A stretch of DNA of 64,000 bases from Bog-950 sp964423405 (GTDB lineage Bacteria > Bacteroidota > Bacteroidia > Chitinophagales > LD1): NCBI GenBank assembly GCA_964423405.1, contig CAYREY010000010.1, forward strand, positions 1-64,000, read 5' to 3'. This document shows positions 26,689-36,865 of this stretch, in pieces. Under the pieces are notes generated by a model. It was given only the letters and a program-made list of their open reading frames with translations, was not told the DNA's origin and searched no databases. Position numbers and translations under genes: made by a program. How positions within the stretch are numbered: position 1 is the stretch's first letter; the number at the start of each line of letters is the position of its first letter.

Positions 26689-27981
26689 TCACCCAAACAA
26701 TTGTTTAATAAACGCATTCTCAAATTTACCCTGCGGGTCCAGTTGCTGGCGTAGACTATTAAAAGCTGGCCACTGCGGATAAACAGATTGCAGATAGGTT
26801 GTATCAACTATAAACTCTTTACCCCAGTGCGGCCTGCCGTTATACTTTTTAGCAAGCGTTTCAAAATCATTCATCAGTTCGTTCCATCCCTTGTTATCGG
26901 CATTGTAGGCGCCCAGCCATATAGTATCGCGGCCATAGCAACCACTCAGCGCATAACCATCAGCTTTCGTAAATCTTATTTCCTGTATAAAGTTGATTAG
27001 ATGACCTGATGATTCAATCAGTTGCCGGTAATCACGCAACAACTCTTTAGCATGCTTTACATCAAAAGCCCACTCTACTTCGCGGTGCAAGGGCGGTTCG
27101 GGCACAATAAATACTTCGAAACTTTTCGCAATACGGTCAAGTGGCTTACTAAAATTTTGTACCAGCAGTTTATTAATGCCTTTACGCAGAGGGCGGTACA
27201 TATTACCAACCAATAGCAACAGCCGGTAGCCGGCTACCGATATAAACTCATCCATAAACCACTGCCTGAAACGGGTGTCGTTTACCGGCTTATCAGTCCG
27301 GGTGTACCGGTACATCACCATTTTATCGGTATGCGGAAACCACCACATTTTAAAATGATCTGTGTTATGTATATACTCATCTAACCGGTCTATCGCTTCG
27401 TTATAATTGATAGCAACAGTATAATCATGCAGATTAAAAGCAGGCACTACATTCAGGGTTATCTCTGATATAACACCCAGGCAGCCAAGGTTAACCAGGC
27501 ATAGGTTAAACATCTCTTTATCGCGGGTACTGTGCAAGGTCAGCTTTTGCCCGTCGGCTTTTATAAGGGTAAACTCCTCTATTTGCGAGCCTAGTATGTT
27601 GTAATTTATACCGCTGCCATGTGTGCCGGTGCTTATGGCACCCGCCAGCGATTGATAATTGATAGATCCCAGGTTTTTCATAGCCAGCCCATGCCGGTCC
27701 AGGTGCTCAATCAACGCCTTTAGTTTAATACCTGCCTGTACTTTCACCTGCAACTTTTCTCTATCGGTATACAACACACGGTTATAGCTGTCAAGATTAA
27801 CAAGTGTATCGGGGGTAATACACACCGCACTCCACGAGTGGCCGGTACCGGTAAGGCGCAGGCGGGTACTGCTTTTTACTATTTCTATCAAATCCACCTC
27901 ATTCTCAGGCTGGTAATAGTTTTGGGCGGTACATTGCTGGTTGCGGGCCCAGTTAACAAACCGGTAATTTTGCTGTGCCAT
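26689..27981 (-). CDS. FAD-linked D-arabinono-1,4-lactone oxidase-like enzyme
   Basis: A 430-residue FAD-binding type 4 oxidase. It belongs to the aldonolactone oxidase group (D-arabinono-1,4-lactone or L-gulonolactone oxidases, xylitol/alditol oxidases). The PP-loop region RLTGTGHSWSAV carries the His that binds FAD covalently in many relatives; the SLAGAISTGTHGSG segment matches the second FAD-binding motif. The C-terminal ALO domain includes PHWGKEF near residue 390, the usual HWxK catalytic pair. It is probably cytosolic since no signal peptide is visible. The substrate could be an aldonolactone or sugar alcohol; no sugar operon surrounds it. Divergent from the 1636-aa gene, which starts 130 bases away. 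Confidence 0.85.
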   Translation of the reverse strand: MAQQNYRFVNWARNQQCTAQNYYQPENEVDLIEIVKSSTRLRLTGTGHSWSAVCITPDTLVNLDSYNRVLYTDREKLQVKVQAGIKLKALIEHLDRHGLAMKNLGSINYQSLAGAISTGTHGSGINYNILGSQIEEFTLIKADGQKLTLHSTRDKEMFNLCLVNLGCLGVISEITLNVVPAFNLHDYTVAINYNEAIDRLDEYIHNTDHFKMWWFPHTDKMVMYRYTRTDKPVNDTRFRQWFMDEFISVAGYRLLLLVGNMYRPLRKGINKLLVQNFSKPLDRIAKSFEVFIVPEPPLHREVEWAFDVKHAKELLRDYRQLIESSGHLINFIQEIRFTKADGYALSGCYGRDTIWLGAYNADNKGWNELMNDFETLAKKYNGRPHWGKEFIVDTTYLQSVYPQWPAFNSLRQQLDPQGKFENAFIKQLFG

Positions 27982-28111
27982 AATGGGGATAAATTTAGCA
28001 GGTTACATGCAACCTTTGCCGGTTTAAATGTCCTCTAATTAAAATAAATTTTGGCATAACGTTTTTTTAGGTATTTTACGTCTTACACACACAAGCAAAC
28101 CCCTGACTTGC

Positions 28112-31100
28112 ATGAAACATATTTTACTTGCATTTGTTTTTTCAGCTATATCGTTTGTAGCAGTTTCCCAATGCTCTCAAAACCTTACTTTCAATAACTG
28201 GCAAGCCGGTGGTTATCCTTCAAACGGCAACTGGTCGGTACAAGGTGGTGGCTCGCAAATTTACCAAAGCGTAAACGGCGACCCTGCTTTTTTTGTAAGC
28301 CCATACAACCTGATGAATGTGCACATCTCTGGTTCATTCCGAACCACCGATAACGATGATGACTGGATGGGTTTTGTGTTCAGTTACCTCAACCCCCTAA
28401 CAGCATCCGATACGTTTGACTGCTGGCTGTACGACTGGAAACAACAACAGCAAAATGGAGCATCAAGCGGCATGGCGCTTTGCAGGTTAAACGGCGTGAT
28501 ACCACCGGCCAACTACACACCCCAATTCTGGAACCACCAGAACTCGCCTGAGTTTACAGTAGTACAAAACACTTTCGGCGGCCCGGGCTGGAACCAGGGC
28601 AATAACCATAATTTTGATTTATACCTCACCTACACACGCGCCATTATTTATGTAGATAATCAGCCGGTGTTCGACTGGCAGGATTGCTACAAACCCGGCC
28701 GGTTTGGATTTTACAACTACTCGCAAAGCGATTGTATATACAGCAACTTTACCTACGAGTTGTATATAGACTACCGTTGGGATGAGCAGGTTTGTTTGGG
28801 CAATGCTGCTTCGTTTACTTTTATTGATCCCTGTGTAACCACCATGGGCCAGTACCAAAGCCTTACCTGGCATTTTGGCGATGGCACACCCGATGTAGTA
28901 ATTAATAACCCAACACTTGCCAACGTAAACGTAACACACAACTACACTACACCGGGTGTGTACACCAGCAGTCTTACGGTAGTTGATTTAAACGGCTGTA
29001 GTGCTACTACCACCCACCCGGTAGATGTACGCACACCAATTACCATAGGCTCTACCATTACCGAGCCCCTGTGCAACGGTGCCAGCAACGGCAATATACA
29101 GGCATTGCCTGCCGGTGGCTTTGGAAACTATACTTACCTGTGGAACAACAATACTTCTACCCAAACATTACCGGGGCTCACGGCAGGCACCTACACCTTA
29201 ACCGTAACCGATGGCGTGTGCAACAGCACGGCGCAGTTTACACTTAACCAGCCCACAGCACTTACGGCTACTACCTCGCACACCGATGCGCCATGCAACG
29301 GTAATGGTAGCGCTACAATTACCATTAGTGGCGGTACACCGCCATACAGTGGTGTTAACTGGGCAGGTGTACCGGCTAACGGCTCTGGTACAAGTTCACT
29401 ACCGGCCGGCACCTGGATTGCCGATTTTCGCGATGCCAACAGTTGCTCAGCATTGTTGCAATACACCGAAACAATTACCGCCCTGCCTTGTGGTATAACA
29501 TCCAGCACGGCTACTACCAACGTAACCTGCTTTGGGGTTAATAACGGCACTGCCACACTTAATGTAACCACTACCACCCCACCGCAAAATATAAGCTGGA
29601 GCAACGGGGGCACCGGGCCTACTATTGCCAACCTGGCACCGGGTACTTACACATATACCTATAGCGATGCACTACCATCGCATAACTTTACGGGCAGTGT
29701 AACCATTACCGGCCCTACCACCCCTATGGTGGTATCGCTGGTTACTACCCCCATAGCCTGCGCAGGTTCTAATACCGGGCAGGCTACAGCCTCGGTTACA
29801 TCCGGCGGGGCTCCGCCATACACGTATACGTGGAGTGGCGGGCACCCCAATAGCCCGGTAGCTGCTAACCTTGCAGCAGGCCCAATAAGCGTAACCGTAA
29901 CCGATGGCAACAACTGCACCAGTTCGGCTTCAGGTTCCATATCATCGCAGGCATCGCTTAATGTTACGTTTACTACTACTATCGATAGCTGTTACCGCGC
30001 GGGTAAAGGCAAGGCGCTGGCACATATAACCGGCGGCAACCCACCTTACACCTTAAACTGGAGCAATTTTGAAACCGATACTGCCAACCTGTTTTTGATA
30101 GAAGGCACCTATACCCTTACTGTTACCGATTATAACGGCTGTACCACCACTGGCAGCGCAACTATTACCGGACCAGCTACCCCGCTGGTGCGCTCCTTTA
30201 CTGCGCAGGATATACTTTGCAACGGTGCTGCTACCGGTAGTATTTCGGCGTCGGCATCGGGCGGCACACCTGGTTATACCTTTACCTGGAGCCCCGCCAA
30301 CCTAACCGGCCCATCGCAAACCAACCTTGCTGCCGGCATTTACAGTTTTACCGTAACCGACAATTATGGCTGTACAGCTATTGGTACCGATACATTAACC
30401 CAACCGGCTACAGCATTAGCAGTTACTACCTCGCACACCGATGTTACCTGCTATGGGGCCGGTAACGGCTCACTTACCATTAACGTAAGCGGCGGCATAC
30501 CGCCTTACAGTTTTTTAAACAACCCGGTACCAGCCGGCACTACGGTTATACCCAATCAGGGGCCAGGCACTTATGCTGGCAATGTAATTGATAGTAACAA
30601 CTGCGCAGTAGCCGTATCGGAAACCATTACCGAGCCGGGTGTGCAAACACTTAACGTAAGTAGCACCAATGCAACCTGCAATGGCGCTACCGATGGCACC
30701 GCCACTGCTAACTTTACCAATGCTACGGGCAATGTAGTATATAGCTGGACCGGTGGCCTGAGCGGAGCCGTACTAACCGGCATAGGCGCGGGCACCTACG
30801 ATGTAACAGCCACCGATGGCAATAACTGTACCCTTACCGGCACCACCACCGTTACCGAACCAGCAGCACCTGTTATGCAGATAACAGCTACCGATGCCGC
30901 CTGTTTTGGTGGTAACGGCACGGCTACTGCCAACCCGGGTGCCGGCACCACACCTTTCACTTATACCTGGAGCAATGCTGCAGGCAACCAGCAAACCATA
31001 AACCCACCGGCTGGCAGCTACACGGTTACAGCCACCGATGCCTCATCGTGCAACCAAACCGGTAGCTTTACAATAAACCAACCTACGGCTATTGCAGTAC

Positions 31101-33022
31101 AGGTAGCAGCAGTAAATGTTGCCTGCTATGGCGATGCTACGGGTAGCATAACACTTGCAGTTACCGGTGGCACCGGCCCGGGCTACACTTACAACTGGAA
31201 CCCGAACGTAAGCACCACTAACCTGGCCAGCAACATAGCCGCTGGCAACTATAACATAACCATTACCGACCAGGCCAACTGTACTAAAGATACACTGGTA
31301 ACTATCACCCAACCGGCCGCGCCGCTTAGCACCAGTACCGTATTTACCGATGTAACCTGCTTTGGTTTTAACGATGGTACTATTACTACCACACCTGCCG
31401 GCGGAACCGGCAACTACAACTATGCCTGGAGCCCGAATAACGGTAACTCAGGTGCGGTTACAGCCTTAGGGCCAGGTACCTACACCGTTACCATTACCGA
31501 TGCCAATAACTGTACCCTTACCGACCAAGCTACTATTACAGAACCTGCGGCTGCGCTAACGCTGGTAGCTACGCAGATAGATTTGTTGTGTAATGGGGTA
31601 AGCACCGGCGAGGCAAGTGTAACGGCAAGCGGTGGCACTACACCTTACACCTATACCTGGGCCCCTAATGTGGGTAGTGGCAGCACGGTTAACAATCTGG
31701 CAGCCGGCCAGTATGCCGTTATAGTAACCGACGACCATAACTGTACCGCTACAGAACAATACACCATTACAGAGCCCGCTGCACTTACCGTAACAGCAGC
31801 TGTTGCCGATGCACAATGCAACGGCAACGTCGATGGACAGATAACCCTGACTGCCGGCGGCGGTACAGTAGCTGCTGACTACGGCTACCAATGGGCAGCA
31901 CCGGTAACATCTACCACCAATATAGCCACTAACCTTACTGCTGCTACTTATTCGTTTACTATAACCGACGATAATAACTGTACGCTGGCATCTACTGCTA
32001 CTGTTAACCAGCCGGCTGTATTGCAAACCGCGGTAACTATAGATGATGTAATTTGCTTTGGAGAAAACAGCGGTATTGTTACAGCACAACCTGCCGGTGG
32101 TACACCGCAGTATTCGCTATCTATAACAGCCGACGGAGTAAACTTTCAGAACGATGTAAACAACCAGTTTAGTAACCTGATAGCAGATGACTATACGGTA
32201 CTGGTAAACGATGCGAACGGTTGTATAGATACTACGCAGGTTACAGTAAATGAACCGGCGTTAATAACCAACACCTTCGCCCCTACCGATATAACCTGTT
32301 TTGGCTACAACGATGGCCGTATAACCTTTACAGCCACTACCGGCGGGGTGCCGGGCTTTACCTACAGCTTAAGTAACGGCGACCAGAACAACACCGGTGC
32401 CTTTACCGGCCTTACACCAGGCAACTACACTATTACAGTAAGCGATGCCAACAACTGCACAGTGCAGGAAACTACTACTATTACCGAGCCCGATGCACTT
32501 AGTATAGATGTAACACCCGACCCTGTTACCGTTAAAATAGGCGAAACCATACAACTGCAAACCACGGTTAACCAAACCGGTACTGTTAGCTACAATTGGC
32601 AACCGCCTATGGGCCTTGATTGCTACGACTGTGCAGCACCGGTGTTCAGCGGTAATTATTCGGCTACCTATACCGTAACTTTAACCAACAGCCTGGGCTG
32701 TACGGGCACATCACAGGTTACAGTAACCGTAATACCCAATTACGATGTATTTGTACCCAATGTATTTACACCTAACGGCGACGGCACCAACGACACCTGG
32801 GGTATATTTGGTAACCTGCCCGGTATAAAGCAGATTGAAATAGCAGTGTTTAACCGCATAGGCGAAAAAGTATACCAGAGCAATGATGTAAACTTTCAGT
32901 GGGATGGCACCTATAAAGGGGCCCCTGCCCCACCGGGTGTATATGTGTACACCGCCAAATTTGTATGGCTTAACAACCACAGCGATAACGACTATAAAGG
33001 TACCATTACCCTGATGCGATAA
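28112..33022 (+). CDS. Giant T9SS type B adhesin-like protein with about 15 SprB repeats
   Basis: A 1636-residue surface protein. The signal peptide is residues 1-19 (VAVSQ). Residues 20-230 look like a thrombospondin C-terminal/lectin-like domain (NDDDWMGFVFSY...DCWLYDWKQQQ), and 240-305 form a PKD domain (LTWHFGDGTPDV...HNYTTPGVY). From about 313 to 1460 I count 15 SprB-type repeats of about 75 residues, each starting CxGxxxG and containing GGxxPYxYxW and the strand YTVTVTDxNxC. The last 90 residues (FTPNGDGTNDTWGIFGN...NRIGEKVYQ...PGVYVYTAKF) are the CHU_C sorting domain. In the Flavobacterium model SprB is a mobile surface adhesin for gliding; a similar filament-like role is an inference. 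No gld or spr genes are in the window. Confidence 0.92.
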   Translation: MKHILLAFVFSAISFVAVSQCSQNLTFNNWQAGGYPSNGNWSVQGGGSQIYQSVNGDPAFFVSPYNLMNVHISGSFRTTDNDDDWMGFVFSYLNPLTASDTFDCWLYDWKQQQQNGASSGMALCRLNGVIPPANYTPQFWNHQNSPEFTVVQNTFGGPGWNQGNNHNFDLYLTYTRAIIYVDNQPVFDWQDCYKPGRFGFYNYSQSDCIYSNFTYELYIDYRWDEQVCLGNAASFTFIDPCVTTMGQYQSLTWHFGDGTPDVVINNPTLANVNVTHNYTTPGVYTSSLTVVDLNGCSATTTHPVDVRTPITIGSTITEPLCNGASNGNIQALPAGGFGNYTYLWNNNTSTQTLPGLTAGTYTLTVTDGVCNSTAQFTLNQPTALTATTSHTDAPCNGNGSATITISGGTPPYSGVNWAGVPANGSGTSSLPAGTWIADFRDANSCSALLQYTETITALPCGITSSTATTNVTCFGVNNGTATLNVTTTTPPQNISWSNGGTGPTIANLAPGTYTYTYSDALPSHNFTGSVTITGPTTPMVVSLVTTPIACAGSNTGQATASVTSGGAPPYTYTWSGGHPNSPVAANLAAGPISVTVTDGNNCTSSASGSISSQASLNVTFTTTIDSCYRAGKGKALAHITGGNPPYTLNWSNFETDTANLFLIEGTYTLTVTDYNGCTTTGSATITGPATPLVRSFTAQDILCNGAATGSISASASGGTPGYTFTWSPANLTGPSQTNLAAGIYSFTVTDNYGCTAIGTDTLTQPATALAVTTSHTDVTCYGAGNGSLTINVSGGIPPYSFLNNPVPAGTTVIPNQGPGTYAGNVIDSNNCAVAVSETITEPGVQTLNVSSTNATCNGATDGTATANFTNATGNVVYSWTGGLSGAVLTGIGAGTYDVTATDGNNCTLTGTTTVTEPAAPVMQITATDAACFGGNGTATANPGAGTTPFTYTWSNAAGNQQTINPPAGSYTVTATDASSCNQTGSFTINQPTAIAVQVAAVNVACYGDATGSITLAVTGGTGPGYTYNWNPNVSTTNLASNIAAGNYNITITDQANCTKDTLVTITQPAAPLSTSTVFTDVTCFGFNDGTITTTPAGGTGNYNYAWSPNNGNSGAVTALGPGTYTVTITDANNCTLTDQATITEPAAALTLVATQIDLLCNGVSTGEASVTASGGTTPYTYTWAPNVGSGSTVNNLAAGQYAVIVTDDHNCTATEQYTITEPAALTVTAAVADAQCNGNVDGQITLTAGGGTVAADYGYQWAAPVTSTTNIATNLTAATYSFTITDDNNCTLASTATVNQPAVLQTAVTIDDVICFGENSGIVTAQPAGGTPQYSLSITADGVNFQNDVNNQFSNLIADDYTVLVNDANGCIDTTQVTVNEPALITNTFAPTDITCFGYNDGRITFTATTGGVPGFTYSLSNGDQNNTGAFTGLTPGNYTITVSDANNCTVQETTTITEPDALSIDVTPDPVTVKIGETIQLQTTVNQTGTVSYNWQPPMGLDCYDCAAPVFSGNYSATYTVTLTNSLGCTGTSQVTVTVIPNYDVFVPNVFTPNGDGTNDTWGIFGNLPGIKQIEIAVFNRIGEKVYQSNDVNFQWDGTYKGAPAPPGVYVYTAKFVWLNNHSDNDYKGTITLMR

Positions 33023-33046
33023 AACAACTAAATTTTTAACCATATC

Positions 33047-33084
33047 AAACAGCCCTGTATATTTGTACATGGCTGTTTTTTTTA
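33047..33084 (+). terminator. Terminator of the SprB-repeat gene, with an internal promoter-like box
   Basis: AAACAGCC (33047-33054) pairs with GGCTGTTT (33071-33078), an inner TGTA/TACA extends the stem, and a T-run follows. The loop contains TATATTTG (33058-33065), which matches the -7 box TAnnTTTG. The next gene starts at 33088. Confidence 0.7.
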
Positions 33085-33087
33085 TAA

Positions 33088-34110
33088 ATGTCAACAAGGA
33101 AATCACATATCATTTATAGTATATTACTATTAACCATATCAGCAGTAGCAGGGTTGGCTATGAGCGAATTTTTACTACGCCACTTTGGTGTATATATATC
33201 GTACCGCGAAAAAATAGCAGGTAGCGACTATATATCGCCATACAACATGCAGCAAAAAAAAGGCTGGTTTCATATTTACGAACCCAACGCACAGGTGCAG
33301 ATAAACTCGGCGGAATTTAAACATGCTGTGCAGTGTAACTCGGTAGGGCTGGATGATGTTGAATGGACAAAGGAAAAGAAAACCCGTATCCGTGTAGCTA
33401 TATTGGGCGATTCGTTTGCCGAAGGTACCGGGGCCCCGCGCGATTCATCGTATGCAACGTTATTACAGCAACTACTGGACAGTACCGAAGTAATGAAATG
33501 CGGTGTGGGTGGTAGCGACCCTTTCTACTCGTATATCTTGCTTAAAGAAAAAATAGCAGCCTATAAACCCGACATCGTAGTAATGGGCATCAACTCAAGC
33601 GATATCTATGAAACTGTTTTAAGGGGCGGCTTATCGCGTTTCGGGGCCGATGGCAACACGCATTACAGCAAACAACCACCCTGGTGGGAACCCTACTATG
33701 CCCGATGGTATTTAGTACGGTTGTTTATGCATAAGGTGCTTGGCTACAACCGGTTTTTGTTTTCACAGCAACAATGGCAACCCGAAAGTAACAAGGCTGT
33801 GACAATGCTATGTGAGCTTACCGATACTGTTAACGCCTGGAGCCGGCAAAACAACGCACGTTGCATTTTTTTGTTTAACCCGCTTTTATCTGAACTAAAG
33901 CAGGATAGTACCGATTGCGACCCTATAATTAAATACACGCTTGCAAAAGGATATAATGTAATAGACCTGAAAACTTACATGAAACAAAACGGGGTAAACA
34001 ACACTAACATACACAGATACTTCTGGCTACAGGATACGCACAATACAGCCGATGGCTATGCACTGTTTGCCCGTGCACTTAAAGAACAGATTGAAACCAG
34101 CAGGTGGTAA
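33088..34110 (+). CDS. SGNH/GDSL-type hydrolase, membrane-anchored
   Basis: A 340-residue protein. An N-terminal TM or uncleaved signal segment (about 8-27, IIYSILLLTISAVAGLAM) is followed by an SGNH-hydrolase-like domain: block I GDSFAEGTG (about residues 110-118), the Gly of block II in CGVGGSDP, Asn of block III in MGINSSD (about 168) and block V DTHNTADGYALFA near the end (Asp and His). These mark the catalytic Ser, Gly, Asn and Asp/His. Targets of this type are O-acyl groups on polysaccharides, lipids or peptidoglycan; the exact one is unknown. The only strong promoter-like box lies in the terminator directly before it, which would make the leader about 14 bases. Own terminator at the end. 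Confidence 0.8.
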   Translation: MSTRKSHIIYSILLLTISAVAGLAMSEFLLRHFGVYISYREKIAGSDYISPYNMQQKKGWFHIYEPNAQVQINSAEFKHAVQCNSVGLDDVEWTKEKKTRIRVAILGDSFAEGTGAPRDSSYATLLQQLLDSTEVMKCGVGGSDPFYSYILLKEKIAAYKPDIVVMGINSSDIYETVLRGGLSRFGADGNTHYSKQPPWWEPYYARWYLVRLFMHKVLGYNRFLFSQQQWQPESNKAVTMLCELTDTVNAWSRQNNARCIFLFNPLLSELKQDSTDCDPIIKYTLAKGYNVIDLKTYMKQNGVNNTNIHRYFWLQDTHNTADGYALFARALKEQIETSRW

Positions 34111-34116
34111 AAAACA

Positions 34117-34147
34117 AAAATCCCTGCAGGGGAGCAGGGATTTTGAG
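34117..34147 (+). terminator. Intrinsic terminator of the SGNH hydrolase gene
   Basis: AAAATCCCTGC (34117-34127) pairs perfectly with GCAGGGATTTT (34134-34144), 6-nt loop. The 215 bases between this and the next start hold nothing I can name. Confidence 0.85.
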
Positions 34148-34362
34148 TTTGGGGAAACCTATCAAAAAGCTTTTTGGCGCTAAGCCAATACACCCATAAG
34201 ACGCACACACGCTGCCCAAAGGTTGCACAGCACGTATAAAAATATTTCACCCCGCCTATAACAGTCTGATTTAAAGAGCATTAAGCTTTCAAAAAAAATC
34301 ATTTTAAAACTGCCGTAACATTCTAAATAAGTAGCACATTCACCCCACAAAACACCCTTACT

Positions 34363-36165
34363 ATGGCAACAGGCAAACTTACTGGTGGCGCATTTTTGTT
34401 TGGCAACACCAACCCGGCCGATGTATTTATACCCGAAGAATTTACCGAAGAGCAGTTGATGGTGCTTAACACCGTTAACGAGTTTATGCTGAAAGAAGTG
34501 CACGGCCTGGGCATTGCCCGCGTAGCCAGCCTGGATGCCGAAAAGGACCGCGACCTGGTGCTGGACATTTTCCGCAAAGCATCGGAGCTTGGTTTGTGCG
34601 GTGTATCTATCGATGAAAAATACGGCGGCATGGGGCTCGATTTCAATACCGGCCTGTTGTTTACCGAAGGCCTGGCCGGTGGTTTTTCGTTTGCCACTAC
34701 TATTGGTTGCCAAACCTCTATAGGCTCGCTGCCCATAGCCTGGTATGGTACCGAAGAGCAGAAAGCCAAATACCTGCCCGGTATTGCCAGCGGCGAATTG
34801 GGCGCTTCGTATTGCCTTACCGAGCCAAGCGCCGGTAGCGATGCCAACAGCGGCAAAACACGCGCTGTGCTGAATGCCGAAGGCACACACTACATACTTA
34901 ACGGACAAAAAATGTGGATTACCAACGGCGGCTTTGCCGAGGTATTTACCGTGTTTGCCAAAATAGATAACGACGAAAAACTATCTGCCTTTATAGTAGA
35001 GAAAAGCTTTGGCGGTATATCGTTGGGTAAAGAGGAAAAGAAAATGGGTATTAAAGCATCGAGCACGGTGCAGGTGTTTTTTAACGACTGCAAAATACCC
35101 AAAGAGAACCTGCTGGGCGAACGTGGCAAGGGCTTTAATATGGCGCTGAACATACTTAACAGCGGGCGTATTAAAATTGCTGCCGGTGGTGTAGGCGGTA
35201 TGAAATTTGGCCTGCACAAAACAGTAGAGTATTGCAAAACCCGTATTCAGTTCAACAAACCCATAGCCGATTTTGGTGCTATGAAACAAAAGCTGGGGAC
35301 CATAGCGGCCAACCTGTATGCCATTGAATCGGGTGTGTACCGCATAGGTGCCGAAGTAGATAAGAAACATGCAGAGCTACTTAAAAACGGCAGCAGCGGC
35401 AACGATGCCAAAATAAACGCCATGCGCGAGTATGCCATTGAGTGCGCCATACTTAAAGTGTATGGCAGCGAGGCCATGTGCAACACCGGCGATGAGGCTA
35501 TACAGATATTTGGCGGCATGGGCTACAGCCAGGAAACCGGCGTAGAAATGGCTTACCGCGATGCCCGCATTACTAAAATATATGAGGGCACCAACGAGAT
35601 TAACCGGATGCTTACCCTGGCCGAGTTTTATAAACGCGCCTTTGTAACCAAAGAACTAAAGATAAGCGAAGCCAAAGGCATGGTGCCATCGGCTATATTG
35701 CAAAACTACAACCCGTTTAGCGGCGGTGGTTTTCTGGGGGCCGAGTTTGAGTTTGTAAATAACCTGAAGAGCATATTTTTAATAATAACCGGTGCCGCCG
35801 GCGCCAAGCTGAAAGAAAAGCTGGTTGACGAGCAGGAAATAGTAATGAACCTGGCCGATATACTATCGATGGCGTTTATCTGCGAGTCGGCATTTTTACG
35901 GGTTCAAAAACTGAAAGAAAAAGGCGTAAGCGGCGAAGAACTGGATATAAAAACCAAACTGGCCCAGCTATACCTGTACGATGCGCTGGATGTAGTACGC
36001 AAAGCAGCCAACAACGCTATAGATAGCTATGCAGGTGGCCTGGAAAAAACAGTGCTGAAACGCCTGATGCGCCGTATGCTGCGCAGCTACAACATCAACC
36101 CCAAAGATGTGCGCAGGCAGGTAGCCGATTACTTTATAAAAAAAGATGGATACAACTTTAAATAA
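34363..36165 (+). CDS. Acyl-CoA dehydrogenase, long form with C-terminal extension
   Basis: A 600-residue cytosolic flavoprotein that would oxidise an acyl-CoA to the trans-2-enoyl-CoA, passing electrons to ETF. The three canonical segments are present: the N-terminal helical domain (residues 20-140), the FAD signature YCLTEPSAGSDANS (about 148-161) and MWITNGGFAE, and the C-terminal domain with GGMGYSQETGVEMAYRDARI (about 385-405). The catalytic base should be the Glu in YEGTNEINRML (about 407-417). An extra helical C-terminal 160-170 residues is the form seen in VLCAD-like enzymes and in many Bacteroidota. Acyl chain length not readable. Sharp terminator at its end; no other beta-oxidation gene nearby. 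Confidence 0.93.
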   Translation: MATGKLTGGAFLFGNTNPADVFIPEEFTEEQLMVLNTVNEFMLKEVHGLGIARVASLDAEKDRDLVLDIFRKASELGLCGVSIDEKYGGMGLDFNTGLLFTEGLAGGFSFATTIGCQTSIGSLPIAWYGTEEQKAKYLPGIASGELGASYCLTEPSAGSDANSGKTRAVLNAEGTHYILNGQKMWITNGGFAEVFTVFAKIDNDEKLSAFIVEKSFGGISLGKEEKKMGIKASSTVQVFFNDCKIPKENLLGERGKGFNMALNILNSGRIKIAAGGVGGMKFGLHKTVEYCKTRIQFNKPIADFGAMKQKLGTIAANLYAIESGVYRIGAEVDKKHAELLKNGSSGNDAKINAMREYAIECAILKVYGSEAMCNTGDEAIQIFGGMGYSQETGVEMAYRDARITKIYEGTNEINRMLTLAEFYKRAFVTKELKISEAKGMVPSAILQNYNPFSGGGFLGAEFEFVNNLKSIFLIITGAAGAKLKEKLVDEQEIVMNLADILSMAFICESAFLRVQKLKEKGVSGEELDIKTKLAQLYLYDALDVVRKAANNAIDSYAGGLEKTVLKRLMRRMLRSYNINPKDVRRQVADYFIKKDGYNFK

Positions 36166-36198
36166 CAAAAACGGCGGGCAATACCCGCCGTTTTTGTT
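36165..36198 (+). terminator. Intrinsic terminator of the acyl-CoA dehydrogenase gene
   Basis: Perfect 14-bp stem (ACAAAAACGGCGGG, 36165-36178, with 36184-36197) and a 5-nt loop, followed by TTTA. Confidence 0.93.
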
Positions 36199-36273
36199 TA
36201 CCCAATAGCGAATTAAAAAAAGTGTTACCGGTTGGTGCAATTAACAAGAGAGTAAACTATATTCACCGGTAAC

Positions 36274-36852
36274 ATGATGAAGTTACTCACCCCCCTTTTT
36301 ATTTTGTTTTGTATGGCGGTTGCAGCGCAAACGCACACCTACAATATAGAGCTATTTGGCAAAAAAATAGGCGTTACTACTATTGAGCGCATAGATAAAG
36401 GCAATGGCAATGTTCAGTTTAAATTAAATAGTTCGTCTGAGGTAAATATTCTGCTCAGCAAAAAAACATCGCAGATGGTATTTGATGTAAACTACCAGAA
36501 CGGCAAGTTGTTTTCATCGTATGTGAAGAATGTAAAAGACGGCGTTACCGAAGTAGTAACCATTGCCTGGAACGGCACCAAATACATTATTAAAAAGGGC
36601 GAAGAAACGTTGCAGTTTCCTACCAGTGTAGATTTCTCATCTATACAACTATACTTTACCGAACCGAAAGGAAAGACCAGCATTTTTTCGGAAAGGCTGG
36701 GGCAGTTTTGTAACTTTATAAAAACTGCCGAAGGCGTATATGAATGCAAACTAGCCAATGGCGTAACAAACATTTACCGTTACCGTAACGGCGTATTATA
36801 CGAGTTGGAAATGAGTAAAGGTGCCAGCGTATTTATGAAATTGGTTCAATAA
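36274..36852 (+). CDS. Exported DUF6134-like protein, paralogue 1
   Basis: A 192-residue periplasmic protein with signal peptide (residues 1-18, MAVAAQ). The mature part begins with HTYNIELFGKKIGVTTIER and continues through alternating strands (VNILLSKKTSQMVFDVNYQNGKLFSSYVKN) to a C-terminal GVTNIYRYRNGVLYELEMSKG. The same plan, in the same order, is found in the next gene, so this is a tandem duplication. The family is probably the DUF6134 group of beta-sandwich-like periplasmic proteins, function unknown; label from memory. A 9-bp inverted repeat GTTACCGGT/ACCGGTAAC (36224-36271) ends just before the ATG and could be a regulator site. Confidence 0.6.
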   Translation: MMKLLTPLFILFCMAVAAQTHTYNIELFGKKIGVTTIERIDKGNGNVQFKLNSSSEVNILLSKKTSQMVFDVNYQNGKLFSSYVKNVKDGVTEVVTIAWNGTKYIIKKGEETLQFPTSVDFSSIQLYFTEPKGKTSIFSERLGQFCNFIKTAEGVYECKLANGVTNIYRYRNGVLYELEMSKGASVFMKLVQ

Positions 36853-36865
36853 AAATTACAGCCTA

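Noticed and set aside
28980..32520. Regular repeats resembling an array
   Set aside because: They are coding SprB-type repeats of about 225 bases with diverged sequence, not CRISPR repeats with spacers.
34180..34908. Minus-strand frame of 242 codons opposite the acyl-CoA dehydrogenase
   Set aside because: No domain or signal visible, and the plus strand codes for a clearly conserved enzyme.
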